Source of the DNA: Endomicrobiia bacterium
GTDB lineage: Bacteria; Elusimicrobiota; Endomicrobiia; Endomicrobiales; Endomicrobiaceae
Length of the DNA: 13,592 bases
Assembly: GCA_025998295.1 (NCBI GenBank)
Contig: BNVT01000024.1
Coordinates: 1-13,592, forward strand
Direction: 5' to 3'
Under the pieces are notes generated by a model. It saw only the letters and a list, made by a program, of their open reading frames with translations, was not told where the DNA came from and ran no database searches. Below are positions 6,504 to 13,321 of this stretch, in pieces. The first letter of the stretch is position 1; every line of letters begins with the position of its first letter. The position numbers were made by a program, and so were the translations under genes.

Positions 6504-7706
6504 CTAAAGCCCCGGTTCCGTCCGCTTGTCCACCCGGACTATCTGCCGCAAGGTTTTGTCCGCCGAATCAAGGAGTATGATACGGTCCCGGCCCTGTTTT
6601 TTTGCCTCATAGAGGGCCTGGTCCGCATATTCGTAGAGTTCTTCCGCAGTGATATTTGCCTCTGCCGGCGCCGTATCTGTGCTGCCCCGGAGAACATAGA
6701 GACCGAAGCTGGCGGTGATATAGGGGGCCGCCCGGGATTTTACGTGGGGAATTTGAAGATCGATGATCATCTGCCTGAGCTTGAGGGCCAGATGCTGGGC
6801 TTCGCTCAGGCGGTTTTCCGTCCAGAGGACGATGAATTCTTCCCCGCCGACGCGGGCGGTAAATACCTTTTCCTCCATCGTGAGCCGGGAAAGTACGCCG
6901 CCTATGGCCTTGAGTACCTGGTCCCCTTTGAGGTGCCCGTAAAAATCATTGTAAGCTTTGAAATGGTCCACATCCATCATAATGATGCAGAGGGTTTGCC
7001 GCACACGCCGGGCTGCGGCGATATACAAATCCAGCCTTTGAAAAAAATCCCGGTGGTTACTGAGGCCGGTTAGATCATCCCGGATACTTTCCACTTCAAA
7101 GCGGTTCCGCTCCTCCTCAAGCCGCCGGGCGGTCAGCATTTCCTTGACAACCACATAGCTCATGTACCAGTTGAAGATGATTCCCCCAACAGAGGCAAAG
7201 AGGGCGTTTACCATGTCTATTTGCCAGTGCGAAAGGTCCTTAACCCGGAAAGTAATGGATGAAAAAACCAGCAGCACCGCCGCATTAATAACTAAACCCA
7301 AAAGGGGGTCCGCCACAAAAATGATCTGGGTACAGATCAAAAAAACCATGAAGTTAACCGCCTGCTTTTCCGGCTGGGTAATCACACCGATATAAATGCC
7401 GAAGGCGATGGCACAGGAAAAGAACAGTAAAAAATTCAAAAAAATGGGGACCCTTTTCAGATGCTTTTTTTCTATCCACCGGGCGCAGCCGTAAGCCCCC
7501 AGCTCAATTACTGCGGTGATTAAATAGGCAATGAATTTAGGGGATTCCTTTTCTATCAAAAACGGAAAAAAAGAAAAAAGGATTAAGAGTACAAAGGCGG
7601 CGAAACTGACGATCCGCAGACTCCGGATATTATACTGATTAATTAAGCCCCGGCAGCCTGCGACCGATTCTTTGGGAAATGTAAAATACCGCCAGTATGA
7701 AAACAT
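6504..7706 (-). CDS. Membrane diguanylate cyclase (GGDEF domain)
   Basis: A 400-residue inner-membrane enzyme predicted to make the second messenger cyclic di-GMP from two GTP. About six hydrophobic spans occupy residues 30-188 and match no sensor domain I can name. A short charged helix (190-207) links to the GGDEF domain, which starts [13 protein letters not shown] (209-221), carries the metal-binding [10 protein letters not shown] (245-254) and an intact active-site GGEEF (287-291). The upstream RxxD inhibitory site is absent (the position reads EEKV), so product feedback inhibition is unlikely. ATG at 7706 is preceded by TACAAT only 5 nt away and a matching TTGCTG, with no Shine-Dalgarno sequence. 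The lactate permease gene follows after 1 nt, so the signalling enzyme and transporter are co-expressed. Confidence 0.94.
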   Translation of the reverse strand: MFSYWRYFTFPKESVAGCRGLINQYNIRSLRIVSFAAFVLLILFSFFPFLIEKESPKFIAYLITAVIELGAYGCARWIEKKHLKRVPIFLNFLLFFSCAIAFGIYIGVITQPEKQAVNFMVFLICTQIIFVADPLLGLVINAAVLLVFSSITFRVKDLSHWQIDMVNALFASVGGIIFNWYMSYVVVKEMLTARRLEEERNRFEVESIRDDLTGLSNHRDFFQRLDLYIAAARRVRQTLCIIMMDVDHFKAYNDFYGHLKGDQVLKAIGGVLSRLTMEEKVFTARVGGEEFIVLWTENRLSEAQHLALKLRQMIIDLQIPHVKSRAAPYITASFGLYVLRGSTDTAPAEANITAEELYEYADQALYEAKKQGRDRIILLDSADKTLRQIVRVDKRTEPGL

Positions 7707-7711
7707 TTTTT

Positions 7712-7740
7712 ATTGTAACTTTTTTAATACCGCTCAGCAA
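7712..7740 (-). promoter_or_regulatory. Promoter of the diguanylate cyclase-permease operon, leaderless layout
   Basis: TTGCTG (7740-7735), a 17-nt spacer and TACAAT (7717-7712, 5 of 6) on the minus strand. The -10 ends 5 nt before the ATG at 7706, so transcription should begin at or within a nucleotide or two of the start codon. Confidence 0.6.
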
Positions 7741-7753
7741 GCCTGCCGCAGGC
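7741..7753 (-). terminator. Small GC-rich hairpin after the solute-binding protein gene
   Basis: GCCTG and CAGGC pair across three bases, 8 nt past the stop codon at 7762 and directly upstream of the -35 of the next gene. No T-run follows, so termination is only possible, not evident. Confidence 0.3.
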
Positions 7754-7761
7754 GGCGGATT

Positions 7762-9018
7762 TTACTCCCATTGTTTCTGGATCGCCGCGGCGGCAGCGGC
7801 AGTTGAGCTTTGCCCATCTGCGAACAGTTTTGCCAGTTCTTCCCGGACCGCGCTTTCCAGTTCCCGCACCTTGGGAAAAGCGGTTAATTCCTGAACCGGA
7901 TCGGCGGCCTCGTACATGTCCCAGGCCTTGGCGTAAAGGCTTTCCGCCGTGATATAGACTGCATCCGCGCCGCTGCCCGGTACGGCCCGGATCTGTTCCG
8001 CAAGCCGGCCGCTGTTTTCCCGCAGGTAAAGGAGAAAGGCCCAGGCCTCAGCAGGGTGTTTGCTCCCTGCGCCGATTCCCGCATACCAGGTTGAAAGGCC
8101 GAAGACCGGTTTAAGCGCATTGTCCGCCGGGCCCGGTATCACGGTGATGCCGAAAGCGCCATCCTGCATTTTTTCGCTTACTTTGGCAATATCCTGAACG
8201 GAGCCGATCATCATGGCGATCTTCCCCCCGGTAAATTCCTCAAGCCGCTGTGAGCCCGTTGCGGTAAAACTTTGCGGGGCAAGGAGGCCCTCCTTTTCAA
8301 GCTGGGCCAGAAAGGCAAGGGTATCGGTGATCGCCCTGCCTGAAAAATCCGGCGCGCCCTCTTTGGTCACGGCGGCCCCGGCGGCCCATATCCAGGAAAG
8401 GACGTCCCGGTACACCCCGCGGGCATCCGCGGGACTTAAGGACAGGGCCGCGCCGTATTGCCCGGCGCCGCCATTGCCCTTGCTCACCCCCTGGGCATAG
8501 GCCAGAAATTCCCTGCGGTCCCGGGGCGGCTTGTCAAAACCCGCGGCCTTGAGGATATCAATATTGTAAAAGAGGACATCCATGGAGGAGAACAGGGGAA
8601 GCGCCCGTTTTTCAAGGGGGGTTTCCGAATGGATGTAAGTCTCCAAAGAGCCGAACATTTCGGCCTTGATAAATTCCGACAGATAGCGGCCATCCATGAC
8701 GATGAGGTCCGGTCCGGGCTTTTCCGCAGATGCTTCCGCTTCTCCCGCCCAGGCGGCGGCCGAGACCGCCATGATTTCATCATAGCCCTGCGGCTGTTCC
8801 CGGATGCTTACTTCGGGGTGGAGCCTTTCATATTCTTCAATAAGAGATGAGAGGGCGCCCTCTTCCCATTCGCTTTCCTTAAGCTGGGTAAAAACAAGAT
8901 CCACCCGTTTTGTTTTTGCGCCGCCGCCTGATTTGACTCCGTTTCTTATCAAGAGCCCTGCGGCGATCAAAACGGCGATCAGGATCAGAATAACCAGGTC
9001 CCCTTTTTTTATCTTCAT
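7762..9018 (-). CDS. Membrane-anchored extracellular solute-binding protein (ABC transporter family 1-like)
   Basis: A 418-residue protein with an N-terminal hydrophobic span (about residues 8-24) after MKIKKGD, then a periplasmic binding-protein fold. Family-1 (sugar-type) features include LVFTQLKESEWEEGALSSLIEEYERLHPEVSI near the N-terminus, GPDLIVMDG, LPLFSSMDVLFYNIDILKAAGFDKPPRDRREFL in the hinge region, GKIAMMIGS, and GIGAGSKHPAEAWAFLLYL near the end. There is no lipobox cysteine, so it is probably held by an uncleaved signal anchor. I chose ATG at 9018 over the GTG two codons upstream because GAGGTG lies 5 nt before it. No permease or ATPase genes flank it, making it an orphan; the ligand is unknown. 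An alanine-rich stretch (SSTAAAAAAIQ) closes the protein. Confidence 0.88.
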   Translation of the reverse strand: MKIKKGDLVILILIAVLIAAGLLIRNGVKSGGGAKTKRVDLVFTQLKESEWEEGALSSLIEEYERLHPEVSIREQPQGYDEIMAVSAAAWAGEAEASAEKPGPDLIVMDGRYLSEFIKAEMFGSLETYIHSETPLEKRALPLFSSMDVLFYNIDILKAAGFDKPPRDRREFLAYAQGVSKGNGGAGQYGAALSLSPADARGVYRDVLSWIWAAGAAVTKEGAPDFSGRAITDTLAFLAQLEKEGLLAPQSFTATGSQRLEEFTGGKIAMMIGSVQDIAKVSEKMQDGAFGITVIPGPADNALKPVFGLSTWYAGIGAGSKHPAEAWAFLLYLRENSGRLAEQIRAVPGSGADAVYITAESLYAKAWDMYEAADPVQELTAFPKVRELESAVREELAKLFADGQSSTAAAAAAIQKQWE

Positions 9019-9025
9019 ACACACC

Positions 9026-9054
9026 TCGACTTTTACGTGAAATTAGGTTACATC
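9026..9054 (+). promoter_or_regulatory. Tentative promoter of the TPR gene, leaderless layout
   Basis: TCGACT (9026-9031, 4 of 6), a 17-nt spacer and TACATC (9049-9054, 3 of 6) would place transcription start at the ATG at 9061. The hexamers are weak; it is listed because the spacing repeats what is seen at better-supported genes in the window. Confidence 0.25.
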
Positions 9055-9060
9055 ATTAGT

Positions 9061-11562
9061 ATGTTCGGTTTTATCAAAAAGATCATTCAGCGCAAACCGG
9101 AAAGTGATGCAATCGTTTTTGATATTAAATCAGAAAATTCCTATGATGCCTATCTGCAAAACAACGCCCCTGCGCTGGCCCTGAAAAAGTCCAGGACAAT
9201 CGCCTGGATCGAGGCCCCGGGCCGCCGCTATGAGGATCAGGTGATCCATGCCCGGATCGTCCTGGACGCCATGGGGGGCTATGCCGCCGCGGGGCTCCTC
9301 TTCCGCATGATTGACGAAGGCGCCTACTATTCGGTTCTCATTTCCAGCAAGCACTACTTCCGGCTGGACGCGGTGCGGAATGGCATGCCCCTTCCCCTCA
9401 TCGGCTGGACCGAACTGCCCGCTGCCAATACCGCCGCATCCGGCAGCAAAACTGAATTTGATCTCACGGTGATCGCCTGCGGCTCCCATCTTACCCTGCT
9501 GATCAACGGTTCCTGGGCCGCGGAGGCCGATGAGTCTTCAATTCCCATGGGGACATTGGGATTCGTTCTGGCCTCTTACGAAGCGGCGCCCGGCGCCATT
9601 GCGGCAGAGGCGTTTCTGGAAAGCATCTCGGTGAACAGCGCCCCTGCCGATGTTGAGGCGGCCTGGCATCAATGGGAGAATAGCGGCGCCATTACAAGGC
9701 AGGCCCGCTTCGTTCTGGCGGAAACCTTCGCCGCCATGGGGGAAACCGTTGCGGCATTGGATCAGGTAAAAAAAATGTGGGAGCTTCCCGGTACCGGGCG
9801 GACACAGCAAGAACTGCTCCTTGCCGGCAGGCTTGCGTTTCAAAACGAACTTTTTGATGAGGCAGCGGAGTACGCGGACGCCTGCCTTGCGCTGGATCGG
9901 GAAAGCGCCGAGGGCCGGGAAGCGGTAACCGAAAAGGCGAAGCTCCTCTACACTGAAAAAAAATTTGAAGCCCTGCGGGATTACATCGTGGATGCAGTGT
10001 CCGGCAGCGGCCTGCAAAATGATCCTGTCTTGCATACTTTGCTGGGCCACGCCTTTTGGGACCTGGGTGATTACGAAAAAGCCGCCGTTGCTTATGATCG
10101 CAGTTTTGAGCTCGACATCGAAAACGGCCTCCTTGCCAAGAATGCCGCCAATGCCTATGAAGTTCTGGGCCGCAAGGCGGATGCACTGGAACGATATCTT
10201 TGCAGCGGCCGCCTGTTCTTGAGCGCGGGTAACTATGAGGACCTGGGGGCGCTGACGCCGAAGCTCCTTTCACTTGGAGCGGACAACCGGGAAGCCCATG
10301 CCCTTGCGGGGAAGTGGGCCTTCGGCATAGAGGACTTCGATCTTGCGGACGCCGAATTCACCAATGCAGAAACACTGCGAAAGGCCTTAAACCCCGCGCC
10401 CGATCCTGACCCGGCGATCATTTTTCTGCGGGCCCTGCTCCTTATCCGCAAGGGCAAACGCAGTGAAGCCCTGCCCCTGCTGGAAGAGGCCGCTGCCCGC
10501 GCCCCCGATTACGGGCTCTTTCATTTCCGCCTTGCGGAGACCCGTTATCTTATCAACAGTAATGCTGATGATCCTGAAACGCTCTCCCACCTTGAGGCCG
10601 CACTTGACAGTAATACTGATACTAACGCAGGCTGGATATACAACTTCGCCGCGGAGATCGCCTTGAACCGCAGCGATCTTGGGGCCGCGGAAAAGCATCT
10701 GGAAAAGGCCGCCCTGTATTTGGGTGAAGCGCCGGCCATCAGGATAAACAAAAGTCTCTATCATTATCTGAAGGGTTCTTTGGAAGAGGCCCTGAATACC
10801 CTCGAAGCCGATAAGGCTGATGATGAAGGCGGAAGCCTGGCAAACCATGCCGGAAATCTTTTGGTCCGCGCAGGCCAGTTTGAAAAGGCGGATGAATATT
10901 ATGTAAAGGCCCTTGCCATCGCCCCCGGCAATGTGGAGTATCTCACCAACCGCGCATCCTGCCTTATCAAGCTGGGCTACTACGGCGAAGCCGACACGGT
11001 ACTGGCCCAGGCCCACAGCAGGGACCCCTCACCTGCGGTTCTGGAACTGATCACCTATGTGGCGGTCAAGAAAGGCGAGTACCCCCGGGCCGAATCCGCC
11101 TGCCGTGCCGCCCTGGCAATAGACGGCAATCACGTACCTTCACTGCTGAACCTTGGCTGGATCTACGGTTCCTCCGGCCGCTGGGACGAGGTCCGCGAAA
11201 CCCTGGCCCGGCTTGAAGCGATGGACCTTGATGAAGAAGCCGCAACCCGCCGCGCCGAACTGCAGCAAAGGCTGGAAGACAGCATGACGCAGCTCATCCA
11301 TTGTGCCTCCTGTAACCGGAACTGGCGCGTCCCCCGCGATCCGCCCACGGCCCCCGCCCTGCGCCTCCGCGCCATGCCCCCCGATGATCTCCCCGCCGGT
11401 TCCTGCCCCGAATGCGGCAGGACCTACTGCATCGGCTGCGCGAAACAGCATCTTGATAAGGACGGCCGTTTTACCTGCCCTGCCTGCGGCAGAACCCTCA
11501 AACTGATAAACGAAGGATTAAAAAAAATAGTTGCCGACTGGGCCGCCGCTTCTATTCCCTGA
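9061..11562 (+). CDS. LamG-like / TPR repeat / C-terminal zinc-finger protein
   Basis: A large protein of 833 residues if the ATG at 9061 is used; an in-frame GTG at 9037 would add eight residues. I prefer the ATG because neither has a ribosome site, and MFGFIKKIIQ is a credible start. Residues about 20-185 look like a concanavalin/laminin-G-type beta sandwich (AAAGLLFRMIDEGAYYSVLISS, then LTLLINGSWAAEA, MGTLGFVLASYE). From about 200 to 735 it is built of TPR-type helical repeats (for example ALLGHAFWDLGDYEKAAVAYDRSFELD and AGNLLVRAGQFEKADEYYVKALAIAPGNVEYL). The last 92 residues hold four CxxC pairs (Cys748/751, 782/785, 790/793, 806/809) plus His797, enough for two zinc ions. It has no signal peptide. 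TPR arrays usually bind partner proteins; the actual role is unknown. Its TGA stop directly abuts the convergent aroK stop. Confidence 0.9.
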   Translation: MFGFIKKIIQRKPESDAIVFDIKSENSYDAYLQNNAPALALKKSRTIAWIEAPGRRYEDQVIHARIVLDAMGGYAAAGLLFRMIDEGAYYSVLISSKHYFRLDAVRNGMPLPLIGWTELPAANTAASGSKTEFDLTVIACGSHLTLLINGSWAAEADESSIPMGTLGFVLASYEAAPGAIAAEAFLESISVNSAPADVEAAWHQWENSGAITRQARFVLAETFAAMGETVAALDQVKKMWELPGTGRTQQELLLAGRLAFQNELFDEAAEYADACLALDRESAEGREAVTEKAKLLYTEKKFEALRDYIVDAVSGSGLQNDPVLHTLLGHAFWDLGDYEKAAVAYDRSFELDIENGLLAKNAANAYEVLGRKADALERYLCSGRLFLSAGNYEDLGALTPKLLSLGADNREAHALAGKWAFGIEDFDLADAEFTNAETLRKALNPAPDPDPAIIFLRALLLIRKGKRSEALPLLEEAAARAPDYGLFHFRLAETRYLINSNADDPETLSHLEAALDSNTDTNAGWIYNFAAEIALNRSDLGAAEKHLEKAALYLGEAPAIRINKSLYHYLKGSLEEALNTLEADKADDEGGSLANHAGNLLVRAGQFEKADEYYVKALAIAPGNVEYLTNRASCLIKLGYYGEADTVLAQAHSRDPSPAVLELITYVAVKKGEYPRAESACRAALAIDGNHVPSLLNLGWIYGSSGRWDEVRETLARLEAMDLDEEAATRRAELQQRLEDSMTQLIHCASCNRNWRVPRDPPTAPALRLRAMPPDDLPAGSCPECGRTYCIGCAKQHLDKDGRFTCPACGRTLKLINEGLKKIVADWAAASIP

Positions 11563-12150
11563 TCACAGTATTACTGCGAAAATTTCTTTAGCGATTGCCT
11601 CCGGGCTTTTCCCTTCGGCCTTTATAATGATGTGTGCAATTTTCCGGTAAGCCGCCGCCCGTTGTTCGTGGAGCAGCCGGTGGGTTTCCTCAGGATTATC
11701 GGTATTGAGAAAAGGCGGCAGCTCCCCGGTCTTTTTTGCCGAAGCTTTTATCCGCTCCCAGGCGGTTTCCGCAGAAACATCAAGGTACACCAGTGTTACT
11801 GCACCGAGGGGAAGGATGGCGGCGTTGTTTTTTTTCAGCAGGCCCAATGCCGCGCCGTTGTCGATGAGCCCGCCCCCCGCAGCGATAATGCGGAACTTGT
11901 TATTGACGCCTTCGATCTGATCCGATGTGTCTCCCTCAGCTTTAGTGTCAAACAGACTTTGCAGGGCTTCCGTTTCCGCCTGCCTGAAAACCTCGGGCCC
12001 CTCTTTGAACAACGTCCGGGGGCTCTTCCCGGTGTGTGTTTGTACCAGTTCGTCGAGGTCGGTAAAGGTCCCCCCGCATTGTTCCGCGAGGGCCCGGCCC
12101 ACGGTGGTTTTGCCCGAATGCTTCGGCCCGGTTAAAATGATTAAGCCCAT
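11563..12150 (-). CDS. aroK: Shikimate kinase
   Basis: A 195-residue cytoplasmic kinase that phosphorylates shikimate at the 3-hydroxyl using ATP, supplying the substrate of aroA. Visible: Walker A GPKHSGKT (8-15), shikimate-binding DLD (31-33), FRQAE with Arg56, AAGGGL (90-95) and the C-terminal EQRAAAY with Arg164. It is about 20 residues longer than typical kinases because of a polar insert at 69-86. The lid segment, usually RPLL with a catalytic arginine, reads PPFL (145-148), so that arginine is missing unless Lys139 or Lys140 replaces it. The gene has no Shine-Dalgarno sequence; TATACT ends 7 nt before the ATG. It diverges from the PrsW gene across a shared palindrome, and ends exactly where the convergent TPR gene ends. 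A non-shikimate kinase role is possible but less likely. Confidence 0.92.
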   Translation of the reverse strand: MGLIILTGPKHSGKTTVGRALAEQCGGTFTDLDELVQTHTGKSPRTLFKEGPEVFRQAETEALQSLFDTKAEGDTSDQIEGVNNKFRIIAAGGGLIDNGAALGLLKKNNAAILPLGAVTLVYLDVSAETAWERIKASAKKTGELPPFLNTDNPEETHRLLHEQRAAAYRKIAHIIIKAEGKSPEAIAKEIFAVIL

Positions 12151-12156
12151 AATCGG

Positions 12157-12186
12157 TAGTATACGCAGTTTTAATAGCGTATACTA
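12157..12186. promoter_or_regulatory. Palindrome holding divergent -10 elements of aroK and the PrsW gene
   Basis: TAGTATACGC (12157-12166) and GCGTATACTA (12177-12186) form a perfect 10-bp inverted repeat around a 10-bp AT-rich centre. Each arm contains TATACT, a strong -10: one ends 7 nt before the aroK ATG on the minus strand, the other 10 nt before the PrsW ATG on the plus strand. Neither promoter has a good -35; the position is filled by the opposite arm (TAGTAT). The symmetry could bind a dimeric regulator or simply be two back-to-back promoters. Confidence 0.6.
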
Positions 12187-12195
12187 TGCTCATAT

Positions 12196-12930
12196 ATGAA
12201 TGGAATGCTGGTCCTCTTTTTATTGATACTGATCGCCGCCCTTCCGGTATTTCTGGTATACCTTTGGTTCCGCATCGCCCGTTTCCCCATGCCCCTGCCC
12301 TGGTTTCTGTTTTTTCTTCTTTCAGGCGCGGCAGCCCTCTTCATCGCCCTTTTCCTGCAAAATATTTTTCCCGACATATTGCCGACAGACACCGGTATGG
12401 CCGCTGCCATCGTCAATATCTTTTGCAAGATTGCCCTTACCGAGGAGGCCGGCCGCCTGCTGATGCTCCTCCTCTTCTTCAAAATTCTGAACCTGATGGG
12501 GAAGGGCATCCCCCCCTCCACACCGGCCCCCAAAGCCGCTGCCAATATTGCCGGTACTCCCGGCGTTTTTTCAAGTGAGACCGCCGTCTGGGGCTCCATC
12601 GCCGGGCTTCTTGCCGGGCTGGGCTTTGCGCTGATCGAAGGCGCCGCCTACGGCGCGGCAGACCTGGGCCTCGCCCTTCTGCGTGCTTTTACCGCCGCCC
12701 CCCTGCACGGGGCCTGCGGCGCACGGGTCGGGGCCGCCGCCGCGGTCTGCCGGGACCATCCCCTTCCCGCGCTGCTGCGCTTCCTTGCCGCCGCAGCCAT
12801 CCACGGCATGTACAACTTTATGATCCTCCTCCCCGGAATTCCCACGGTTTTGGCCATTTTTATCGCCCTATCCTCCCTCGGTTCCTCGGTTTTGTTCATC
12901 CATAATGCCCTGCGGGGACCCAAAAGCTGA
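12196..12930 (+). CDS. PrsW-family glutamic-type intramembrane protease
   Basis: A 244-residue membrane protein with about seven hydrophobic spans. It shows the pattern of the PrsW/CAAX-like intramembrane protease group: paired glutamates TEEAGR (82-87), FALIEGAAYG (144-153), a histidine in a membrane span (APLHGACG, His171) and a final AIHGMYNF (201-208, His203 and Asn207). In Bacillus, PrsW cuts an anti-sigma factor within the membrane. The third position of the EExxK signature is Arg instead of Lys, and no anti-sigma factor gene is nearby, so the substrate is unknown. The start ATG lacks a ribosome site and lies 10 nt after TATACT. Another ATG at 12186 is in a different frame. The gene is alanine- and leucine-rich and high in GC. 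Confidence 0.8.
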   Translation: MNGMLVLFLLILIAALPVFLVYLWFRIARFPMPLPWFLFFLLSGAAALFIALFLQNIFPDILPTDTGMAAAIVNIFCKIALTEEAGRLLMLLLFFKILNLMGKGIPPSTPAPKAAANIAGTPGVFSSETAVWGSIAGLLAGLGFALIEGAAYGAADLGLALLRAFTAAPLHGACGARVGAAAAVCRDHPLPALLRFLAAAAIHGMYNFMILLPGIPTVLAIFIALSSLGSSVLFIHNALRGPKS

Positions 12931-12947
12931 TTTTTTCCGTAAACCGG

Positions 12948-12976
12948 TTGACTCTTTCTTTCCAAACCGATATATT
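12948..12976 (+). promoter_or_regulatory. Promoter of tRNA-fMet
   Basis: TTGACT (12948-12953, 5 of 6), a 17-nt spacer and TATATT (12971-12976, 5 of 6) predict transcription from about 12983, a few bases before the mature tRNA end at 12989. This is one of the two best sigma-70-like promoters in the window. Confidence 0.8.
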
Positions 12977-12988
12977 GAATAAATGCGA

Positions 12989-13061
12989 CGCAGGATAGAG
13001 CAGTTGGCAGCTCGTCGGGCTCATAACCCGGAGGTCGTAGGTTCGAGTCCTACTCCTGCTA
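12989..13061 (+). tRNA. Initiator tRNA-fMet (anticodon CAT)
   Basis: The cloverleaf folds fully: acceptor CGCAGGA with TCCTGCT, D stem GAGC/GCTC, anticodon stem TCGGG/CCCGG with loop CTCATAA (anticodon CAT at 13022-13024), and T stem GTAGG/CCTAC with loop TTCGAGT. Three features mark it as the initiator: the first base pair is a C1-T72 mismatch, three G-C pairs border the anticodon loop, and the D stem has A11-T24. CCA is not encoded. A strong promoter lies just upstream, and an integrase-like stub lies about 115 nt downstream. Confidence 0.95.
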
Positions 13062-13133
13062 TCAAGTAAATCCTTTGCCAATAAGGAATTACAAACAGGC
13101 TATCGGAAAAACCGGCGCTTAGTAACTTTACAC

Positions 13134-13163
13134 TGTAAAAAAATGGTAAAAAGCCATTTTACA
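13134..13163 (+). promoter_or_regulatory. Inverted repeat upstream of the integrase-like stub
   Basis: TGTAAAAAAATGG (13134-13146) and CCATTTTACA (13154-13163) pair apart from three extra A residues in the left arm, across a 7-nt loop. It ends 3 nt before the GAGGAGG ribosome site. It could be an operator or a leader hairpin that limits expression of the following gene. Confidence 0.4.
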
Positions 13164-13175
13164 GAGGAGGCCACT

Positions 13176-13271
13176 ATGCGGCGGTTTTATTTTTATCAGA
13201 GACGCGGGATTTTCTACGTCGCCTTAATCAATCAGGAAACAGACCGGCCGATATCCCCCAAAAATGCTTGA
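13176..13271 (+). pseudogene. N-terminal stub of an integrase-like (tyrosine recombinase) gene
   Basis: A 31-codon reading frame preceded by a strong ribosome site (GAGGAGG, 5 nt before the ATG). Its sequence MRRFYFYQRRGIFYVALINQ matches, from memory, the way spirochaete tyrosine-recombinase/integrase proteins begin (a short strand pair 'RRFYLYKRRGIYYV-L-NP'). No arm-binding or catalytic domain follows, so it appears to be cut off at the N-terminus. The TGA stop (13269-13271) lies inside the -35 of the next promoter, as though the toxin-antitoxin module joined here. Its place next to tRNA-fMet fits an island integration site. It might instead be a complete small peptide gene; the family match is not secure at this length. 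Confidence 0.45.
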
Positions 13272-13296
13272 CCAAAAATCAAGATGTATATATGAT
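13268..13296 (+). promoter_or_regulatory. Promoter of the brnT gene
   Basis: TTGACC (13268-13273, 5 of 6), a 17-nt spacer and TATGAT (13291-13296, 5 of 6) give a near-ideal sigma-70 promoter with a start near 13303. The -10 is embedded in a palindrome (13287-13306). Confidence 0.75.
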
Positions 13297-13306
13297 TTCA
13301 TATATA
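13287..13306. promoter_or_regulatory. Operator-like palindrome over the brnT -10
   Basis: TATATATGA and TCATATATA are perfect 9-bp inverted arms separated by TT. They cover the -10 and probable transcription start, which is where an autoregulating antitoxin would bind. BrnA antitoxins are known to repress their own operon as dimers; that this is the site is inferred. Confidence 0.6.
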
Positions 13307-13321
13307 TGGGGATAAACGCCG

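Noticed and set aside
9037..9060. GTG at 9037 as start of the TPR gene
   Set aside because: No ribosome site precedes it, it lies within the candidate promoter, and it adds only eight residues that do not fit the N-terminus. It remains a possible alternative.
10387..11016. 209-codon open frame antisense to the TPR gene
   Set aside because: It lies wholly inside a better-supported gene whose domains and third-codon GC pattern define the sense strand; antisense frames in GC-rich DNA are often long.
12186..12578. Plus-strand frame starting at an ATG directly after the TATACT
   Set aside because: The overlapping frame from 12196 encodes recognisable PrsW motifs and membrane spans; this frame gives an arginine/proline-rich product.
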